The translations under genes were made by a program, and so were the position numbers. The notes beneath the pieces are model-generated. The model worked only from the letters and a program-made list of their open reading frames with translations. It ran no database searches and was not told where the DNA came from. A DNA stretch of 37,546 bases from B75-G9 sp964564905 (GTDB lineage: Archaea > Hadarchaeota > Hadarchaeia > Hadarchaeales > Hadarchaeaceae): the NCBI GenBank assembly GCA_964564905.1, contig CAZMCI010000004.1:1-37546 (forward strand), written 5' to 3'. Positions within the stretch are counted from its first letter, which is position 1. Every line of letters begins with the position of its first letter. Positions 1 through 8,256 of the stretch are shown here, in pieces.

Positions 1-159
1 GCGAGTCCTTCTTGGTCAGCTGCACCGTTTCCCCCTCAGCGCGACCACCGCTCCTTCCCACGACCCGGTAGCTAATCTGCTCGAAAGTTGAGGCGATATG
101 CGGAGGGCTCAGGGTGAAATGTGAATCAGCCTTCCGAGGTGGCCGAATGTTCGGTAATG

Positions 160-177
160 TGGAGCCGCCGGTAGAAC
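160..177. repeat. tRNA-3'-end-like repeat, copy 1
   Basis: TGGAGCCGCCGGTAGAAC matches the copy at 975-992 at 17 of 18 positions. The reverse complement, GTTCTACCGGCGGCTCCA, resembles the T-loop-to-CCA end of an archaeal tRNA-Thr. Confidence 0.5.
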
Positions 178-238
178 TTACTCACCCTCTATTGCTTACG
201 AGGCGACCGCTGTAACCAATCTCAGCCAACGACAAAGT
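160..238 (-). pseudogene. tRNA-Thr(CGU)-like degenerate sequence
   Basis: Read on the minus strand, this segment has a good D arm (GCTG/CAGC around an AGATTGGTTA loop), a seven-base anticodon loop CTCGTAA giving anticodon CGU, and a 3' end CGGCGGCTCCA typical of tRNA-Thr. However the acceptor 5' strand does not pair with that 3' end, the anticodon stem has a mismatch, and the T arm is shortened and cannot form. So it is either a decayed tRNA-Thr copy, for example left by integration, or a chance resemblance inside a short open frame that overlaps it. A functional tRNA is unlikely. Confidence 0.3.
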
Positions 239-319
239 CTCGATGGCGCCGGGGAAGGAAGCGTGGCTCGGAGTCAAAAGCCCCCGGCGGACAAGAGCGG
301 GTTTTCGTATAAAATTATC

Positions 320-335
320 TCTGGAGCCGCCGATG
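320..335. repeat. tRNA-3'-end-like repeat, copy 2
   Basis: TCTGGAGCCGCCG (320-332) is identical to 973-985, and both are followed by (A/G)TGG. It lies on the left side of the hicBA pair while copy 3 lies directly after it. Confidence 0.5.
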
Positions 336-502
336 GGTTTCTCACCAGAAGTATAAGGACAGAGGTTTTCCCCACTTGCTTTCTGGCTCAACACCCCCCT
401 CATAATCGCTTGTCAAACTGGAAGCCGAGCAATATTCAGACTCTAGAACTTCAGAAATAGATTTTATACTCAAGTTCACATAAAGTAGTGGTCGGAGAGA
501 GC

Positions 503-742
503 ATGGCCAAGAGATTGATGTTTGATGTCGTGATTCAAAAGGATGAAACGGGCGGGTATGTGGCGTTTGTTCCTTCCCTACTTGGGTGCCACACGCAAGG
601 CGAAACGCTCGAAGAGTTGATGAAAAACGTTGAAGAAGCGATCGAGCTCTACCTAGAAACCTTGGACGAGGAGGAGAAATCAGAAGTTCTCAAAATGGCT
701 CACTCAGTTGTAGGATTACAAAAAGTAGAGGTTCATGCCTAA
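503..742 (+). CDS. hicB: HicB-type antitoxin
   Basis: Predicted antitoxin of a HicBA type II toxin-antitoxin module; HicB neutralises the HicA mRNA interferase and normally represses its own operon. The 79-residue protein has the short HicB fold signature, a GGYVAFVPSLLGCHTQGET core followed by a helix rich in Glu and Leu, characteristic of the partly degraded RNase H-like HicB domain. There is no added C-terminal DNA-binding domain, so autorepression is uncertain. I chose the ATG at 503 because GGAGAGA at 494-500 is well placed; an upstream GTG at 488 would add five residues. It overlaps hicA by 8 nt, which implies translational coupling. Confidence 0.8.
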   Translation: MAKRLMFDVVIQKDETGGYVAFVPSLLGCHTQGETLEELMKNVEEAIELYLETLDEEEKSEVLKMAHSVVGLQKVEVHA

Positions 743-965
743 AATCGGACCCGTTCCAGCTGAGAAGCTCATCAAAATATTGATCCATGAAGGATTTCAG
801 GTCGTAAGAAGGAAGGGTTCCCATGTCATCCCGATGAAAGAGAACGCGCGCACTGTTGTCCCAGTTCATCCAAGCAAAGAGGTCAAACCAGCACTTGTGA
901 GGGCGATAATCCAGGAAGCGAAACTCACCCGAGAAAAATTCTTCGAGCTGTTGAAGAAGATGTAA
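735..965 (+). CDS. hicA: HicA-type mRNA interferase toxin
   Basis: Predicted small toxin that cleaves mRNA when its antitoxin HicB is lost. The 76-residue protein has the double-stranded-RNA-binding-like HicA fold: a KLIKILIHEGF helix, a basic VRRKGSH turn with the catalytic-type His30, and the downstream strand VVPVHP. The order antitoxin before toxin is one of the two common arrangements. The start ATG lies inside the end of hicB (8-nt overlap). The pair sits between two 13-bp tRNA-end-like repeats, consistent with a mobile or recently acquired cassette. Confidence 0.8.
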   Translation: MPKIGPVPAEKLIKILIHEGFQVVRRKGSHVIPMKENARTVVPVHPSKEVKPALVRAIIQEAKLTREKFFELLKKM

Positions 966-972
966 CCCAAAA

Positions 973-992
973 TCTGGAGCCGCCGGTGGAAC
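973..992. repeat. tRNA-3'-end-like repeat, copy 3
   Basis: TCTGGAGCCGCCGGTGGAAC begins eight bases after the hicA stop. It shares 13 identical bases with 320-332 and 17 of 18 with 160-177. The three copies bracket hicBA and resemble the tRNA-Thr 3' end, as integration scars do. Confidence 0.5.
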
Positions 993-1024
993 GGTGAGTT
1001 GAGGGCTTTTGACTTCAAGTTAAG

Positions 1025-1109
1025 CGCCGGGGAGGGGATTTGAACCCCTGCTCTCCGGTGGAGAACCAGATCTCGAGTCTGGCGCGTTACCTGGCTTCGC
1101 TACCCCGGC
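1025..1109 (-). tRNA. tRNA-Ser (anticodon CGA)
   Basis: On the minus strand the acceptor GCCGGGG pairs with CCCCGGC, followed by discriminator G, as expected for archaeal serine tRNA. The anticodon stem CCAGA/TCTGG encloses the loop CTCGAGA, giving anticodon CGA (codon UCG). A long variable arm (CTCC/GGAG) marks a class II tRNA, and the T arm AGGGG-TTCAAAT-CCCCT is intact. Length 85 nt without encoded CCA and no intron. It lies directly downstream of the DNA polymerase large-subunit gene on the same strand. Confidence 0.95.
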
Positions 1110-1130
1110 ACCTGAATAGAATTACGCCCC

Positions 1131-1142
1131 TTAAATAATAAA
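1131..1142 (-). promoter_or_regulatory. TATA box for tRNA-Ser
   Basis: On the minus strand this reads TTATTATTTAA, centred about 25-27 nt before the tRNA 5' end at 1109, the usual archaeal TATA distance. It abuts the stop codon of the polymerase gene, so the tRNA probably has its own promoter. Confidence 0.55.
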
Positions 1143-4100
1143 TCACAGGAAATCGGCCAAGCTCAGCTGTCTGTGGGCGTCGCTCTCGAACATGGATCTG
1201 ATATCACGCTGGGTGAGGTTCAAGCGCTGCTTGGTGTAGTCGCTGGCATGGTATTCCTCCGCTACCTGCATTGCGATCTGAAGGTATTTCTCCACTCCCC
1301 CTCGTGTGACGGTCAGGACCAGCTTACCGCCGCAACGTGTGCAAACACCGCTCAGGGGGACCCTCCGGTGGATCTTGTTGCACGACACGCACCTGAATCT
1401 CTGGGTGGCAAACTTGCGCAGGTTTCCCTTGAGATCCGGGATGAAGTGGTGCTCGATGACGCGCTCGGCGACATCCCGTTCATCCACGGCCCTTATCTTC
1501 CTGGCCAAACCGAGCTGTGCTGAGATCTTGTCCTCCATCGTCTCCAGCGTCTTGTACCTGCTCGAGCGTGGGCCGGAGGCGATGTCGCTGGTGGCGGTGG
1601 AAAATTTTAGTCCCTCATACTGGGCCTCGGAACCGAGCCTGTGCTCCACCGTTTCCATCAACTTTGCCATCTCGACCGGACTGGCATACCGGTAGGTCGC
1701 CTCGTAGAACTCGATCGGATATCTCTCCATCACATCCATGTTGTGGGCCTCCTTGTCTATCTCCGTGGGATTTATGCGGGTGCTGAGGATGAGGGGCGCA
1801 TCCATTGTGCCGCCCCGCGTGGATGGGAGGAATCGCCTGCTGAAGTTCAGGAGGGCGTCCAGCAGGAGCATTAAACAATCCTCATCTCCATCACAATCTC
1901 TCCTCTTTGCCGCGTGGAAGAACGGATGCGCATATCCAACGCTGGCGTCCGTGAACCCGATTATACGTCCCGCGACCGCGACCGACGTGTGCGGAGCCAG
2001 CCCCATCACGATGTGGCCCACGAGGTCGGACGGAGAACGGGCATTGTAGTAAGGGGGCAGACCGTAAAACTTCTGGAGTAATTCGTCCACGAATCTGGAC
2101 GCTCCAAGCAGATATTCGGCTCCAGCATTGGAGATTATGACATCTTGAACTTTTAACTCCAGAATCTGCTCCTCGTTCTCAAGCGGGTTTCCGTGGATGT
2201 CCCTGGTGTACCCGAGCTCACGGAGGCGCTCCACCGAGGTTCCTATCTCCTTGGGCTTGAAATGGGTGAGGGGAACATTGGTGGCATCAAATCTTATTGT
2301 GCCGTCCTTGAACACGTAAACCCCATGTTTCGCGCGGAGGATGCCCTTTTCTATCGGCTCTGGAATTTTATACTCGCTCGTCATGCCCTGTACCCCTTTG
2401 ACCAGCTCCGGACGTTCTTCCCCCAGACGATCAAGTGCCGCCTCGAAAAGTGATTTCAAGCGCAGCCCGCGCTTGCTGAAGTACTCCCCAACGGCATTAC
2501 ATGCCGGGCACCTATCATCAATCAGGGGGCGCCCGCACCTGGAGCACGTCCTCACCACGTCGACGACAGAGCCGCAGTTCTGACATTTCCTGGTCAGCCC
2601 GATGGCTCCGCACTTCGGACATTTGAAGTTCACCACCTCAACGTATGTCTCCTCGTCGGTCCCCGCTGCCTTTACGAGATTGCGCGTCGACCCTCCACGC
2701 ATGCCCACTGGAAAAAGCACGTGTACCGGAGGCTTCATCTTTCTGGGACTTGCTTTCTCCGGTCTGCCCATCCTCGCTCCAATGCGGGTTGGGGCTTTTC
2801 TCCTCACGGGAAATCCGGCCAGCGATTGAACTATCTCCATCACATCCTTGGCTGGACTGGAGCGTAGTATTCCCTCCAGTCTGTTTCTGCTGAGGCGTGT
2901 TCCCTCCAGAAGGCCCAGACACCTGCACAGGGGGAGGGAGTGTTCCTCTATCAAAACATGACCGCCTTCGACCCTGTGGGGTACGCCAAGTTCCTCCAGC
3001 AATCTCTTTGGCGTCTGATCAAGCGAGACACGTAACCGTCTGAGATTTTCTCCTTCGAACTCTGGTTTCCCGCCGACGAGCCATTTACCCAGCTCTCCCA
3101 GTTCTTCGACCTTCAGGTCATGATAATGATAGGTGTAAGCCGGATGAAGTGGTACGCCCAGCCTCTCCGAAATCCTCACCGCGAGCTCCGGGGGTGGGCG
3201 TGGATATGGAGGGGAACAATATGCGTCCAGTTCCACGTCAAATTTCTTATCTTTTAATGCCCTGGATACCTCCTGGCTCCACCACTCCTCGGAGTAACCG
3301 GCTGGCATGAGCGGATGGTTGTTCTCGAGAAACTCCCCGAAACTGATGAGTATGTCACCCAGAAACAGTATCTCCTCGACTTTGTCCCTGAGTTCCAGGG
3401 CCTCCCTCACGCTTCTCAGCTGTACCACCGAGCCATCCCTAAGCTTGACCACCGGACCCTCGATCGAGTCGACCGGTACGACTGCTCCGCCCTTACCCGG
3501 ACGTTCGGTCTTGAGCTGTGTACCGACCGCCAAAAAATCGTCGCACACCACCATCGTCGCCGGGTGGACACCTATCGCCGCTATCCCGGTGTTTCTGGCC
3601 CGACCGTATCGAAGCCTGAATCCACCCTCGCTACCACGCTGCCCCTCAGTCCCCGGATGGGAAAAAACGGGCCTCCCCGCTATCACCTCTCCGAGATAGG
3701 CCTTTCCCTTCGGGAACGCGGACGCTTTTTCCTTGGTCGGAGCCCTGGAAATTATATCGGCTAGCCATCCCCATCCATCGATGTTGAGCTTGTTAACGTA
3801 CTTCATGATCTTCGAGGCTTTTTGCATCACGCCCTCGGTCAGAGCCAAAACTGCCCCGCCCCTGATGAAATTATGTTCTATGCGCTCCAGATCTCTGTAC
3901 GCTGTGACCGAGATGTCTCGCTCCGTGGGTTCCCCCGTGACCTCGACGGGCAGGTTCTGTACCGCGAACAGGATGTCCTCCTCCGGAGGTTTGTACTGTT
4001 CCCGGGCTATGCTGTTGTGATAGATCTCTACTTCCTCGGCAAAGCGTCTGGCTTCCTTCTCGGTGGGTTTGTACGGGCTCAGATGAAGTTTTCGTCGTGC

Positions 4101-4586
4101 GAAGTCCCCGGCCAGGACCGCAAGGGCCGCTGCCGTCCCACCCGCTGCTCTGATCGGGCTCGCAAAATATAGCGCGAGGTAGGGGCTCCCGTCCATGTTC
4201 TTCTTTATCTTAACTTCGGTTATCCCCTCGAGGGGGGCTATCACTATCCCCTCGGTGAGCACGGCAAGCGCGGTCCTTATGGCCTGCTCGGCGGCCTTTT
4301 CTTCCGTGAATTTGCCGAACTTTCCATCGACGATCATCTCGACAAGCTTGAGTGCCAGCTCTTCACGCGGCATTTTCTTGTCCAGTTCCCTGATGACCCC
4401 AGCGACGCCTTGAGGCCCGACAAGTTTTTCTACCCTGGAAGCGAGGTCTCCTGCCCTCGGTATCTCCGAGTCGAGTTCCGGATCTCGCCCGAGAGAGCGG
4501 GCTTTTTTTGCTATTTCGTAAATCTCGTTTATCTTTCGCTCCATTTCTCTGAAGTAGGTCTCCATCTCCGGACTCATGAGGCTCAA
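1143..4586 (-). CDS. polC: DNA polymerase II (family D) large subunit DP2
   Basis: Catalytic subunit of the archaeal replicative polymerase PolD, which extends primers at the fork together with DP1 and PCNA. The 1147-residue protein matches the usual intein-free length. Visible signs: the catalytic DCDGDED segment (about residues 898-903, the two-barrel polymerase metal site); a zinc region with repeated CxxC pairs (CPKCG, CQNCG, CSRCG, CPAC) around residues 650-700; a second CVSC/CTRCG zinc ribbon near the C-terminus; and a C-terminal PCNA-binding motif QLSLADFL as the last residues. No intein is present, although DP2 often hosts one. The start is TTG at 4586, overlapping the HAD gene (shared TTGA); ATG at 4577 is an alternative. 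Last protein gene of the replication operon. Confidence 0.97.
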   Translation of the reverse strand: MSLMSPEMETYFREMERKINEIYEIAKKARSLGRDPELDSEIPRAGDLASRVEKLVGPQGVAGVIRELDKKMPREELALKLVEMIVDGKFGKFTEEKAAEQAIRTALAVLTEGIVIAPLEGITEVKIKKNMDGSPYLALYFASPIRAAGGTAAALAVLAGDFARRKLHLSPYKPTEKEARRFAEEVEIYHNSIAREQYKPPEEDILFAVQNLPVEVTGEPTERDISVTAYRDLERIEHNFIRGGAVLALTEGVMQKASKIMKYVNKLNIDGWGWLADIISRAPTKEKASAFPKGKAYLGEVIAGRPVFSHPGTEGQRGSEGGFRLRYGRARNTGIAAIGVHPATMVVCDDFLAVGTQLKTERPGKGGAVVPVDSIEGPVVKLRDGSVVQLRSVREALELRDKVEEILFLGDILISFGEFLENNHPLMPAGYSEEWWSQEVSRALKDKKFDVELDAYCSPPYPRPPPELAVRISERLGVPLHPAYTYHYHDLKVEELGELGKWLVGGKPEFEGENLRRLRVSLDQTPKRLLEELGVPHRVEGGHVLIEEHSLPLCRCLGLLEGTRLSRNRLEGILRSSPAKDVMEIVQSLAGFPVRRKAPTRIGARMGRPEKASPRKMKPPVHVLFPVGMRGGSTRNLVKAAGTDEETYVEVVNFKCPKCGAIGLTRKCQNCGSVVDVVRTCSRCGRPLIDDRCPACNAVGEYFSKRGLRLKSLFEAALDRLGEERPELVKGVQGMTSEYKIPEPIEKGILRAKHGVYVFKDGTIRFDATNVPLTHFKPKEIGTSVERLRELGYTRDIHGNPLENEEQILELKVQDVIISNAGAEYLLGASRFVDELLQKFYGLPPYYNARSPSDLVGHIVMGLAPHTSVAVAGRIIGFTDASVGYAHPFFHAAKRRDCDGDEDCLMLLLDALLNFSRRFLPSTRGGTMDAPLILSTRINPTEIDKEAHNMDVMERYPIEFYEATYRYASPVEMAKLMETVEHRLGSEAQYEGLKFSTATSDIASGPRSSRYKTLETMEDKISAQLGLARKIRAVDERDVAERVIEHHFIPDLKGNLRKFATQRFRCVSCNKIHRRVPLSGVCTRCGGKLVLTVTRGGVEKYLQIAMQVAEEYHASDYTKQRLNLTQRDIRSMFESDAHRQLSLADFL

Positions 4587-5392
4587 CCCATCACCTCTCC
4601 TATGCTTCCAAAGACGAAATCCGGGGAGGCACCGGCATTTTTCGTCCTCCTGAGGTCCTCCACGGTGCAGGCGCCGCTCAGCACAAGTATGGTCCTCACC
4701 CCCGCCCTCCTACCCGCCTCGATGTCCGTATCGATGCGATCACCGATTATGGCGGTTTCACCGGGATTTGTTTTTAGGAAGGACATGGCCAGATTTATGA
4801 TATGGGGGGATGGTTTGCCTACGACCACATCGGGCTCTCTGCCCGAACAGCCCCTCAGCGCTCCCACTATGGCCCCGGCTCCGGGCAAAAGCCCTCTCTC
4901 CGACGGGTATGTGGGATCCAAGTTGGTCGCAACGAACTCAGCACCAGCCATGAGGGCACGCAACCCCCCCGCTATCTTATCGTATTTTATCTTCTGATCC
5001 AACCCTGCCACCACGTGGGTGGCTGTCTCCGCCTCTTCCCCCGAAACCAACCTCAGGCCCGCACGCCTCAGCTCGGATTTCAGACCAGTCCCCCCAACCG
5101 CGTAAATCCTTGCGCCGGGCGAGTGCTCCCTGAGATACACTGCGGTGGCATATCCCGAGGTAATTACACTGCGTGCACTCACCCTTATGCCCATTCGCGC
5201 GAGTTTTCTCGCGTATTTTTCCCTGGTACCGGTGGAATTATTCGTGATGAAGAGAAGTTTCTTTCCCTCCCTCCGGAACCGTTCGACCGCATCGGCCGCC
5301 CCGTCAACCGGTCTATCTCCGTTGTAAAGAACACCATCCATATCCAGAAGAAGTGCGGATATGCCCTCGAGGGCCCTCGGGGTATCACGCAA
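4583..5392 (-). CDS. NagD-like HAD phosphatase (HAD-IIA) inside the polD operon
   Basis: A haloacid-dehalogenase superfamily phosphatase of the NagD / 4-nitrophenylphosphatase group, 269 residues. Motif I is LLDMDGVLYNG (Asp17 nucleophile, Asp19 acid/base), motif II is FITNNST, the conserved Lys is in VVGKPSP, and motif IV is IIGDRIDTDIEAG with the metal-binding acids. The cap between motifs II and III is the C2 type. The natural substrate cannot be read from sequence; sugar phosphates, phosphoglycolate or nucleotides are all possible. It starts with TTG preceded by GGTGA, overlaps the polD small-subunit gene by 8 nt and the large-subunit gene by 4 nt, so it is translationally locked between the two PolD subunits. 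Confidence 0.9.
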   Translation of the reverse strand: MRDTPRALEGISALLLDMDGVLYNGDRPVDGAADAVERFRREGKKLLFITNNSTGTREKYARKLARMGIRVSARSVITSGYATAVYLREHSPGARIYAVGGTGLKSELRRAGLRLVSGEEAETATHVVAGLDQKIKYDKIAGGLRALMAGAEFVATNLDPTYPSERGLLPGAGAIVGALRGCSGREPDVVVGKPSPHIINLAMSFLKTNPGETAIIGDRIDTDIEAGRRAGVRTILVLSGACTVEDLRRTKNAGASPDFVFGSIGEVMG

Positions 5393-6965
5393 GACGTATC
5401 ACCCTCGTCTGATGGGTTTTAAGATCGAACACCGGGACCATCCCCGGTGTCGGCTCAACCCCCAGCTGCTGCATGTAATGGGTTTTTCCCTGAAAAGTAC
5501 CGGAATTCACCACGGAAACATCACGATAACGGGTGTAACCGTTGACGTGGACATGCCCGCAATGAAAAACGTCTGGGATTTCATCTATCACCATGTAGTC
5601 GTGCTGTTCCGGGGAGAGAGCGACGCGTCCCCCATAAATGGGCGCCAAATGGCGTTTTTGCAGGAGTTTGACCATGGGAGCCACCGGATTCTGACGGTTG
5701 AGCCCCGGCATGGTCCCTATGAGATCATCGAAACTTCTTCCGTGATACACTATGAAATTGACCCCGTGAAGGGATAGCCAGGCGGGATTTCCCACCATCA
5801 CGGTGTTCAGGTCGTACAGCCCCCCAGCCACATCTTTGGAAATCGCCGGCTGGGGCTCCGACGGACGCACGGCGTCGTGGTTGCCGGGAAGTATCACGAG
5901 GGTGATGTGTTCCGGGATCTGTCCCAAAATGGTAGCCGCCACCTCGTACTGTTTGAAAATGTCGTCGATCAGGAGCTCCTCCTCCTGACGCGGATAGACA
6001 CCTATTCCGTCCACGACGTCGCCGGCAAGGACGATGTACTTCACCCTGCCGGCAAGTTCTCTCTGCCCGCCGTTTCCCGTCTCTCCCCGAAGCCACCTGA
6101 CAAACTTCAAAAACAGGTCTTCCAGAAACATCTCACTACCAACGTGCAGGTCCGAGATCAGCGCGGCGCAGACCGGATCCTCCGCTCTATGAAGCTCATG
6201 CTTTACCGGCAGGTCCGGCCAGATTATATCGTTCACGAAGATTCTGGGAATCCTGTCACCCGCACGTAAGGATCCCACCACGCCGATCACCTCATCGGCG
6301 ACCACCTCTGAAGCTTTCTGGAACAGTTCCCCCTTCCTCTTGAATACAAAAGCGGTTGCCCTCCCGGTGGGGTCTTCCAGATCTATCATCACGTTTCCGG
6401 ATGAGGACTCCCGCTTATCCGATACCATTCCGATCACCTTGACGATCTGTCTCTCACCGAGCTTGCTCAAACTTCCCATGGGGATGGAATCCTGCAGTTC
6501 GATCCGATTTCGCAAAATGCGTTTCATTTTTTCGAACCTATCCTTGAAAAGCCCGACGAAATCCTTCAGCTCTCCCTCGCTGTAACTTTTACCTGTCACA
6601 TCCTTCAATATCTTCACGCGCGATTCGTACTCCGCTGCGATTGGTTTGAACTTGGTATGAGACAATTCCGGGAGGGGTTTCGTCTCGGTCTCGTCCTCCA
6701 GCTTCCGCGTGCCCTCGACCTCCGTGACCGGGAACAATGGTTTTGGACGGACCGATCGTTCCGGCTCGTGAACCTCTCCCCCCAGGATCTCCGTAACGAT
6801 ATCCGGAGTTATCACGAAGGGCTTGGTCTCCCTCTCGGTCAGCGCCGATAGTACCTTCTGCACGGCGGCCTCCATATTTTCGTGAGACCGGAGGACCTCG
6901 AGTGCACCCTTTGTGAGTTGCATGTCGACGTCCATGAATTTTCTAACTACGGAGCTTTCGTCCAT
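5385..6965 (-). CDS. polB: DNA polymerase II (family D) small subunit DP1
   Basis: Proofreading 3'-5' exonuclease subunit of archaeal PolD. The 526-residue protein has an N-terminal helical/linker part (1-150), an OB-fold (about 165-260), and a calcineurin-like Mre11-type phosphodiesterase domain with all motifs: SDLHVGS (271-277), GDVVDG (315-320), GNHDAV (361-366), YHGRSFDD (407 onward) and GHVHVNG (470-476). These metal-binding residues look intact, so the exonuclease should be active. ATG start with GAGGAG upstream. Ten bases separate it from orc1/cdc6, and its end overlaps the HAD gene. The symbol follows archaeal usage; it is not the family B polymerase. Confidence 0.96.
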   Translation of the reverse strand: MDESSVVRKFMDVDMQLTKGALEVLRSHENMEAAVQKVLSALTERETKPFVITPDIVTEILGGEVHEPERSVRPKPLFPVTEVEGTRKLEDETETKPLPELSHTKFKPIAAEYESRVKILKDVTGKSYSEGELKDFVGLFKDRFEKMKRILRNRIELQDSIPMGSLSKLGERQIVKVIGMVSDKRESSSGNVMIDLEDPTGRATAFVFKRKGELFQKASEVVADEVIGVVGSLRAGDRIPRIFVNDIIWPDLPVKHELHRAEDPVCAALISDLHVGSEMFLEDLFLKFVRWLRGETGNGGQRELAGRVKYIVLAGDVVDGIGVYPRQEEELLIDDIFKQYEVAATILGQIPEHITLVILPGNHDAVRPSEPQPAISKDVAGGLYDLNTVMVGNPAWLSLHGVNFIVYHGRSFDDLIGTMPGLNRQNPVAPMVKLLQKRHLAPIYGGRVALSPEQHDYMVIDEIPDVFHCGHVHVNGYTRYRDVSVVNSGTFQGKTHYMQQLGVEPTPGMVPVFDLKTHQTRVIRLA

Positions 6966-6975
6966 GAAAAACTCC

Positions 6976-8256
6976 TCACGCCCTTAAACTCTGACCGGGA
7001 AGAACCAGGGTTTCCAGGGTTCCTATGGAGTAATCCTCGTGAACCGCAGCTCTTGCCTGCGTCGGGTGGATGTTCAGCTTTATCTCCTTCGTCCTCCCGT
7101 GGCGTCCCCTGTTGACCACCTGGGCACTTATGATCCCAAGCATGTCCAGTTCGGAGATAAGATCACTTATCCGACGTCGCGTCAGGACATCCAGCCCGGT
7201 CTGATGGCAGAGATCTTGATACACTTCGTACACATCGCCGCTCACTATTCTTCGTGGGGTTCGCTCGGCGAGCAGCACGATACTGTACAGCACCAGCTTT
7301 GACTGCGTAGGCAGGGTTCGAATTATCTCCACCATTTTGTCCTGCTCGATTTTCTCGTAAGCGCGCCTTACATGTTCCACGGTGACGAGCTCCGCTCCAT
7401 CACGCTCCGCGAGTTCTCCTGCTACCCGGAGCATGTCCAAGGCCCTCCGGGCGTCTCCGTGCTCTCTGGCCGCATGAGCCGCACAGAGTTGTATCACTCC
7501 GTTCCCAAGGACGCCCTCCATGAAACTTATCCTAGCCCTCTTCTCCAGGATATCTTTCAACTGAAGCGCATTGTACGCCGGGAACACTATTTCCTCCTCG
7601 CTGAGGCTACTTCGGACGCGGGGATCGAGATATTCCATGAAGTTCGTGTCATTTGAAATTCCGACAACGGCCACTTTTGCGTTCTTCAGGTCCAGGTTCA
7701 TACGTGTCAGGAGATACAGGATCTCGTCGCCGCTCCTTTGAACGAGCTTGTCGACCTCGTCGAGTATTACCACAGCAAGCTGTCTGTCCTCGTCCAGAGC
7801 TCTAAAGAAACTGTGATAGACCTCATCCGTCGGCCACCCGGTCATGGGCACCCGCCTGGGGAGCCCGGCCGACTTCAAAAATTTTTCACCGCGGGTATCC
7901 TCCAGATTTCTGAGAAAAACGTCTGAAATTGTCGCGAGTATCCTGTACTGGGTGTTCACAATTTCGCAGTTCAGGTAAACCACTTTTACTTTCAGCGGTG
8001 CCCGGTCGCTGACCCTCTCCAGTTCCTTTGCCACGTATCTCACCGTTGCGGTTTTTCCCGTTCCAGGTTTGCCGTAAAGGAAGATGTTCGAGGGGGTTTC
8101 GCCGCGCAGGGGTGCTGCAAGTATCCGCGCTAGCTGGTGGATCTGCTCATCCCTGTGGGGCAACTCGTCAGGTGTATAGCTAGGGCGAAGGTATTCCCGA
8201 TTTTTGAATATTTGTTTCGTCTCCAGCAATGTGCTGAACAGGTTTTCCGGGCTCAT
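6976..8256 (-). CDS. cdc6: Orc1/Cdc6 replication initiator
   Basis: AAA+ origin-binding initiator that recognises ORB sequences and helps load MCM. About 426 residues from the ATG at 8256; I prefer it over an in-frame TTG at 8286 because GAGGAGGTG lies 7-8 nt before the ATG and the protein then begins in the family-typical way. Seen: the QIFKNREYL and HRDEQI N-terminal segments, Walker A GKPGTGKT, Walker B VVILDEVDKL, a sensor 1 region (VVGISND), and a C-terminal winged helix (RRRISDLISELDMLGI). The gene overlaps the end of the GINS gene by 77 nt. Its place in the operon next to ORB-like repeats fits an origin-proximal initiator. Confidence 0.95.
   Translation of the reverse strand: MSPENLFSTLLETKQIFKNREYLRPSYTPDELPHRDEQIHQLARILAAPLRGETPSNIFLYGKPGTGKTATVRYVAKELERVSDRAPLKVKVVYLNCEIVNTQYRILATISDVFLRNLEDTRGEKFLKSAGLPRRVPMTGWPTDEVYHSFFRALDEDRQLAVVILDEVDKLVQRSGDEILYLLTRMNLDLKNAKVAVVGISNDTNFMEYLDPRVRSSLSEEEIVFPAYNALQLKDILEKRARISFMEGVLGNGVIQLCAAHAAREHGDARRALDMLRVAGELAERDGAELVTVEHVRRAYEKIEQDKMVEIIRTLPTQSKLVLYSIVLLAERTPRRIVSGDVYEVYQDLCHQTGLDVLTRRRISDLISELDMLGIISAQVVNRGRHGRTKEIKLNIHPTQARAAVHEDYSIGTLETLVLPGQSLRA

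Larger units (their letters stand above)
1..460. other. Degenerate left-end stretch without a confident gene
   Basis: No intact gene is recognisable. On the minus strand one frame is open from 403 to a TGA at 182-184 (73 codons) and stays open after the stop to the left edge; the translation matches nothing I recognise. The stretch holds two copies of a short repeat that looks like the 3' end of a tRNA-Thr gene (160-177 and 320-332) and a tRNA-like fold (see 160-238). The character, with broken frames and tRNA fragments, fits the debris of an integrated or transposed element. A gene could also enter from the left on the minus strand, but too little of it is present to name. Confidence 0.3.

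Noticed and set aside
160..238. Functional tRNA-Thr gene
   Set aside because: Acceptor and T stems cannot pair, so it is kept only as a degenerate tRNA-like sequence.
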